Assembly (NCBI RefSeq): GCF_015330125.1
Contig: NZ_JADDXR010000002.1
Coordinates: 3,732,685 to 3,796,684 of the forward strand
Direction of reading: 5' to 3'
Length of the DNA stretch: 64,000 bases
From: Zobellia nedashkovskayae
GTDB lineage: Bacteria; Bacteroidota; Bacteroidia; Flavobacteriales; Flavobacteriaceae
This document shows, piece by piece, positions 62,867 to 64,000 of this stretch. The notes below the pieces were generated by a model, which worked only from the letters and a program-made list of their open reading frames with translations, had not been told where the DNA came from and searched no databases. A program made the position numbers and the translations under genes. How positions within the stretch are numbered: the first letter of the stretch is position 1; every line of letters begins with the position of its first letter.

Positions 62867-64000
62867 ATGTTTAAAAAAGTAGGTCCAGGGGTATTGGTAG
62901 CGGCAGCATTTATAGGTCCGGGCACGGTTACCGCCTGCACGTTGGCTGGAGTTGAGTTTGGCTATGCACTTTTGTGGGCTATGCTTCTTTCCGTAATCTC
63001 CACCATTATTTTGCAAGAAATGTCGGCTCGTTTGGGCATCGTCACCCAAAAAGGCTTGGCAGCTGTTATTAAGCAAGAATTAAAGACGCCTTGGGTAAGA
63101 AATACGGTCATCACCATTGTTCTAAGTGCCATCGTTATTGGTAATACTGCTTATGAAGCCGGTAATATAGGAGGGGCATCATTAGGACTGGAAGCCATTT
63201 TTGGAGAGCGGTTCATACCTTTTTATCCTTGGGTAGTTGGCTTTTCTGCATTTGTTTTACTCTATATAGGGGATTATAAAGTGCTAGAAAAAGTATTGGT
63301 TTCTTTAGTACTTGTTATGAGTCTTTCTTTTTTACTTACGGCCATAATCACTAAGCCCGATATTTTAGCTGTATTAAAAGGAGTGTTTGTGCCATCTGTT
63401 CCTAAGGAAAGTATATTAACGATTATAGCTTTGGTGGGTACCACTGTAGTTCCTTACAACTTGTTTTTACACGCTTCTTTGGTAAGTGAAAAATGGAAAT
63501 CGCCCAATGATTTAAAAGCAGTTAAAAAAGATACCTACATATCAATTGCAGTTGGAGGATTAGTATCTATGTCCATTATCATTGCCGCAACAACAATTCA
63601 AAGCGGTGAAGTAAAAAGCGTGATGGATTTAGCCAAGGGTTTGGAGCCGCTTTATGGCAATGCTGCTAAATATTTTATGGGGATTGGGCTTTTTGCGGCT
63701 GGAATAACCTCGTCTATTACAGCCCCATTGGCAGCAGCCTATGTAGCAAATAGTTGTTTTGGTTGGAATGTTGGAATGAATCATATTAAATTTAAAATGG
63801 TTTGGATGGTTATTGTAGTCATCGGAGTTGTTTTTATGTCCTTAGGTATTAAACCCATAGAAATTATAAAATTTGCTCAAATAGCGAATGGCATCCTGTT
63901 ACCAGTAATTGCAATTTTTTTGCTTTGGGTGGTGAATAGAGTGGCTGTTATGGGTAACTACAAGAATACGGTGCTACAGAATATTTTGGGAAGTGGTATT
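62867..64000 (+). CDS. Nramp-family (SLC11-like) transporter, 3' end beyond window, with altered metal site
   Basis: The gene is open to the right edge; 378 residues are visible. It is a multi-helix inner-membrane protein of the Nramp fold: GPGVLVAAAFIGPGTVT (helix 1), LQEMSARLGIVTQKGLA, the helix-6 segment VGTTVVPYNLFLHASLV, and FAAGITSSITAPLAAAYVA. In metal-transporting Nramps helix 1 has DPGN and helix 6 has MPHN; here these read GPGT (residues 17-20) and VPYN (195-198). The Asp, Asn and Met that bind Mn or Fe are thus absent, so the substrate is probably not a classic divalent transition metal. The start at 62867 fits the family N-terminus. Confidence 0.88.
   Translation, partial: MFKKVGPGVLVAAAFIGPGTVTACTLAGVEFGYALLWAMLLSVISTIILQEMSARLGIVTQKGLAAVIKQELKTPWVRNTVITIVLSAIVIGNTAYEAGNIGGASLGLEAIFGERFIPFYPWVVGFSAFVLLYIGDYKVLEKVLVSLVLVMSLSFLLTAIITKPDILAVLKGVFVPSVPKESILTIIALVGTTVVPYNLFLHASLVSEKWKSPNDLKAVKKDTYISIAVGGLVSMSIIIAATTIQSGEVKSVMDLAKGLEPLYGNAAKYFMGIGLFAAGITSSITAPLAAAYVANSCFGWNVGMNHIKFKMVWMVIVVIGVVFMSLGIKPIEIIKFAQIANGILLPVIAIFLLWVVNRVAVMGNYKNTVLQNILGSGI

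Overview
The window looks like a chromosomal stretch of a marine Flavobacteriaceae bacterium (Bacteroidota; something near Zobellia, Maribacter or Arenibacter). Supporting signs are the low GC content, the lack of clear Shine-Dalgarno sequences, frequent TTG/GTG starts, promoters fitting the Bacteroidota pattern TTG - about 19 nt - TAnnTTTG, many short lipoproteins and a primary sigma factor of the Bacteroidota type. The genus is an inference. I see no tRNA, rRNA, CRISPR array, insertion sequence or prophage. Both edges cut genes: a truA-like 3' end on the left and an Nramp-like transporter on the right.

Layout. 1-9.1 kb: housekeeping (TruA end, CorA, alpha/beta hydrolase, CysE-CysM cysteine pathway, DUF2461, aldehyde dehydrogenase, DUF72, thioesterase). 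9.1-10.4 kb: a lipoprotein dipeptidase. 10.6-21.1 kb is the most distinctive region. It holds a six-gene operon (Hpt protein, lone receiver, membrane-anchored HEAT scaffold, processive GT2 synthase, LTA-synthase-like phosphoglycerol transferase with TPRs, YaiO-type outer-membrane barrel). A convergent gene faces it and encodes a secreted protein that seems to fuse an ILEI/FAM3-like domain to a glycerophosphodiester phosphodiesterase. I read this as an exopolysaccharide synthesis, decoration and export system with a matching remodelling enzyme. 21.1-22.0 kb carries two tandem, paralogous microproteins of 32 and 33 aa, then rpoD.

23-27.5 kb: DUF6155, a hydroxyacid reductase, a helicase and a glycosyltransferase. 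27.5-33.2 kb: a duplicated soluble PAS-kinase/receiver module. 33.6-40 kb: MenB, a serine hydrolase, a hydroxyacid dehydrogenase, and a tightly overlapping 3D-domain / amidase / M14 carboxypeptidase envelope operon. 40-42.3 kb: an OmpA-like and a VWA lipoprotein.

42.6-48.1 kb: a periplasmic molybdenum hydroxylase operon (2Fe-2S subunit, Tat-exported Mo subunit, XdhC, MocA, secreted amidohydrolase). 48.2-50.2 kb: a protealysin-like M4 protease overlapping an emfourin-like inhibitor, then a HAD dehalogenase. 50.2-53.8 kb: a 47-aa gene, a GntR regulator with a palindromic site, a lipoprotein and a di-heme cytochrome. 54.2-64 kb: cold-shock protein, sugar-modifying secreted enzymes (DUF1080, Tat sugar isomerase, soluble sugar dehydrogenase), an acetyltransferase gene broken by one stop codon, hydrolase, GNAT, peroxiredoxin, and the Nramp-like transporter that lacks the usual metal-binding motif.
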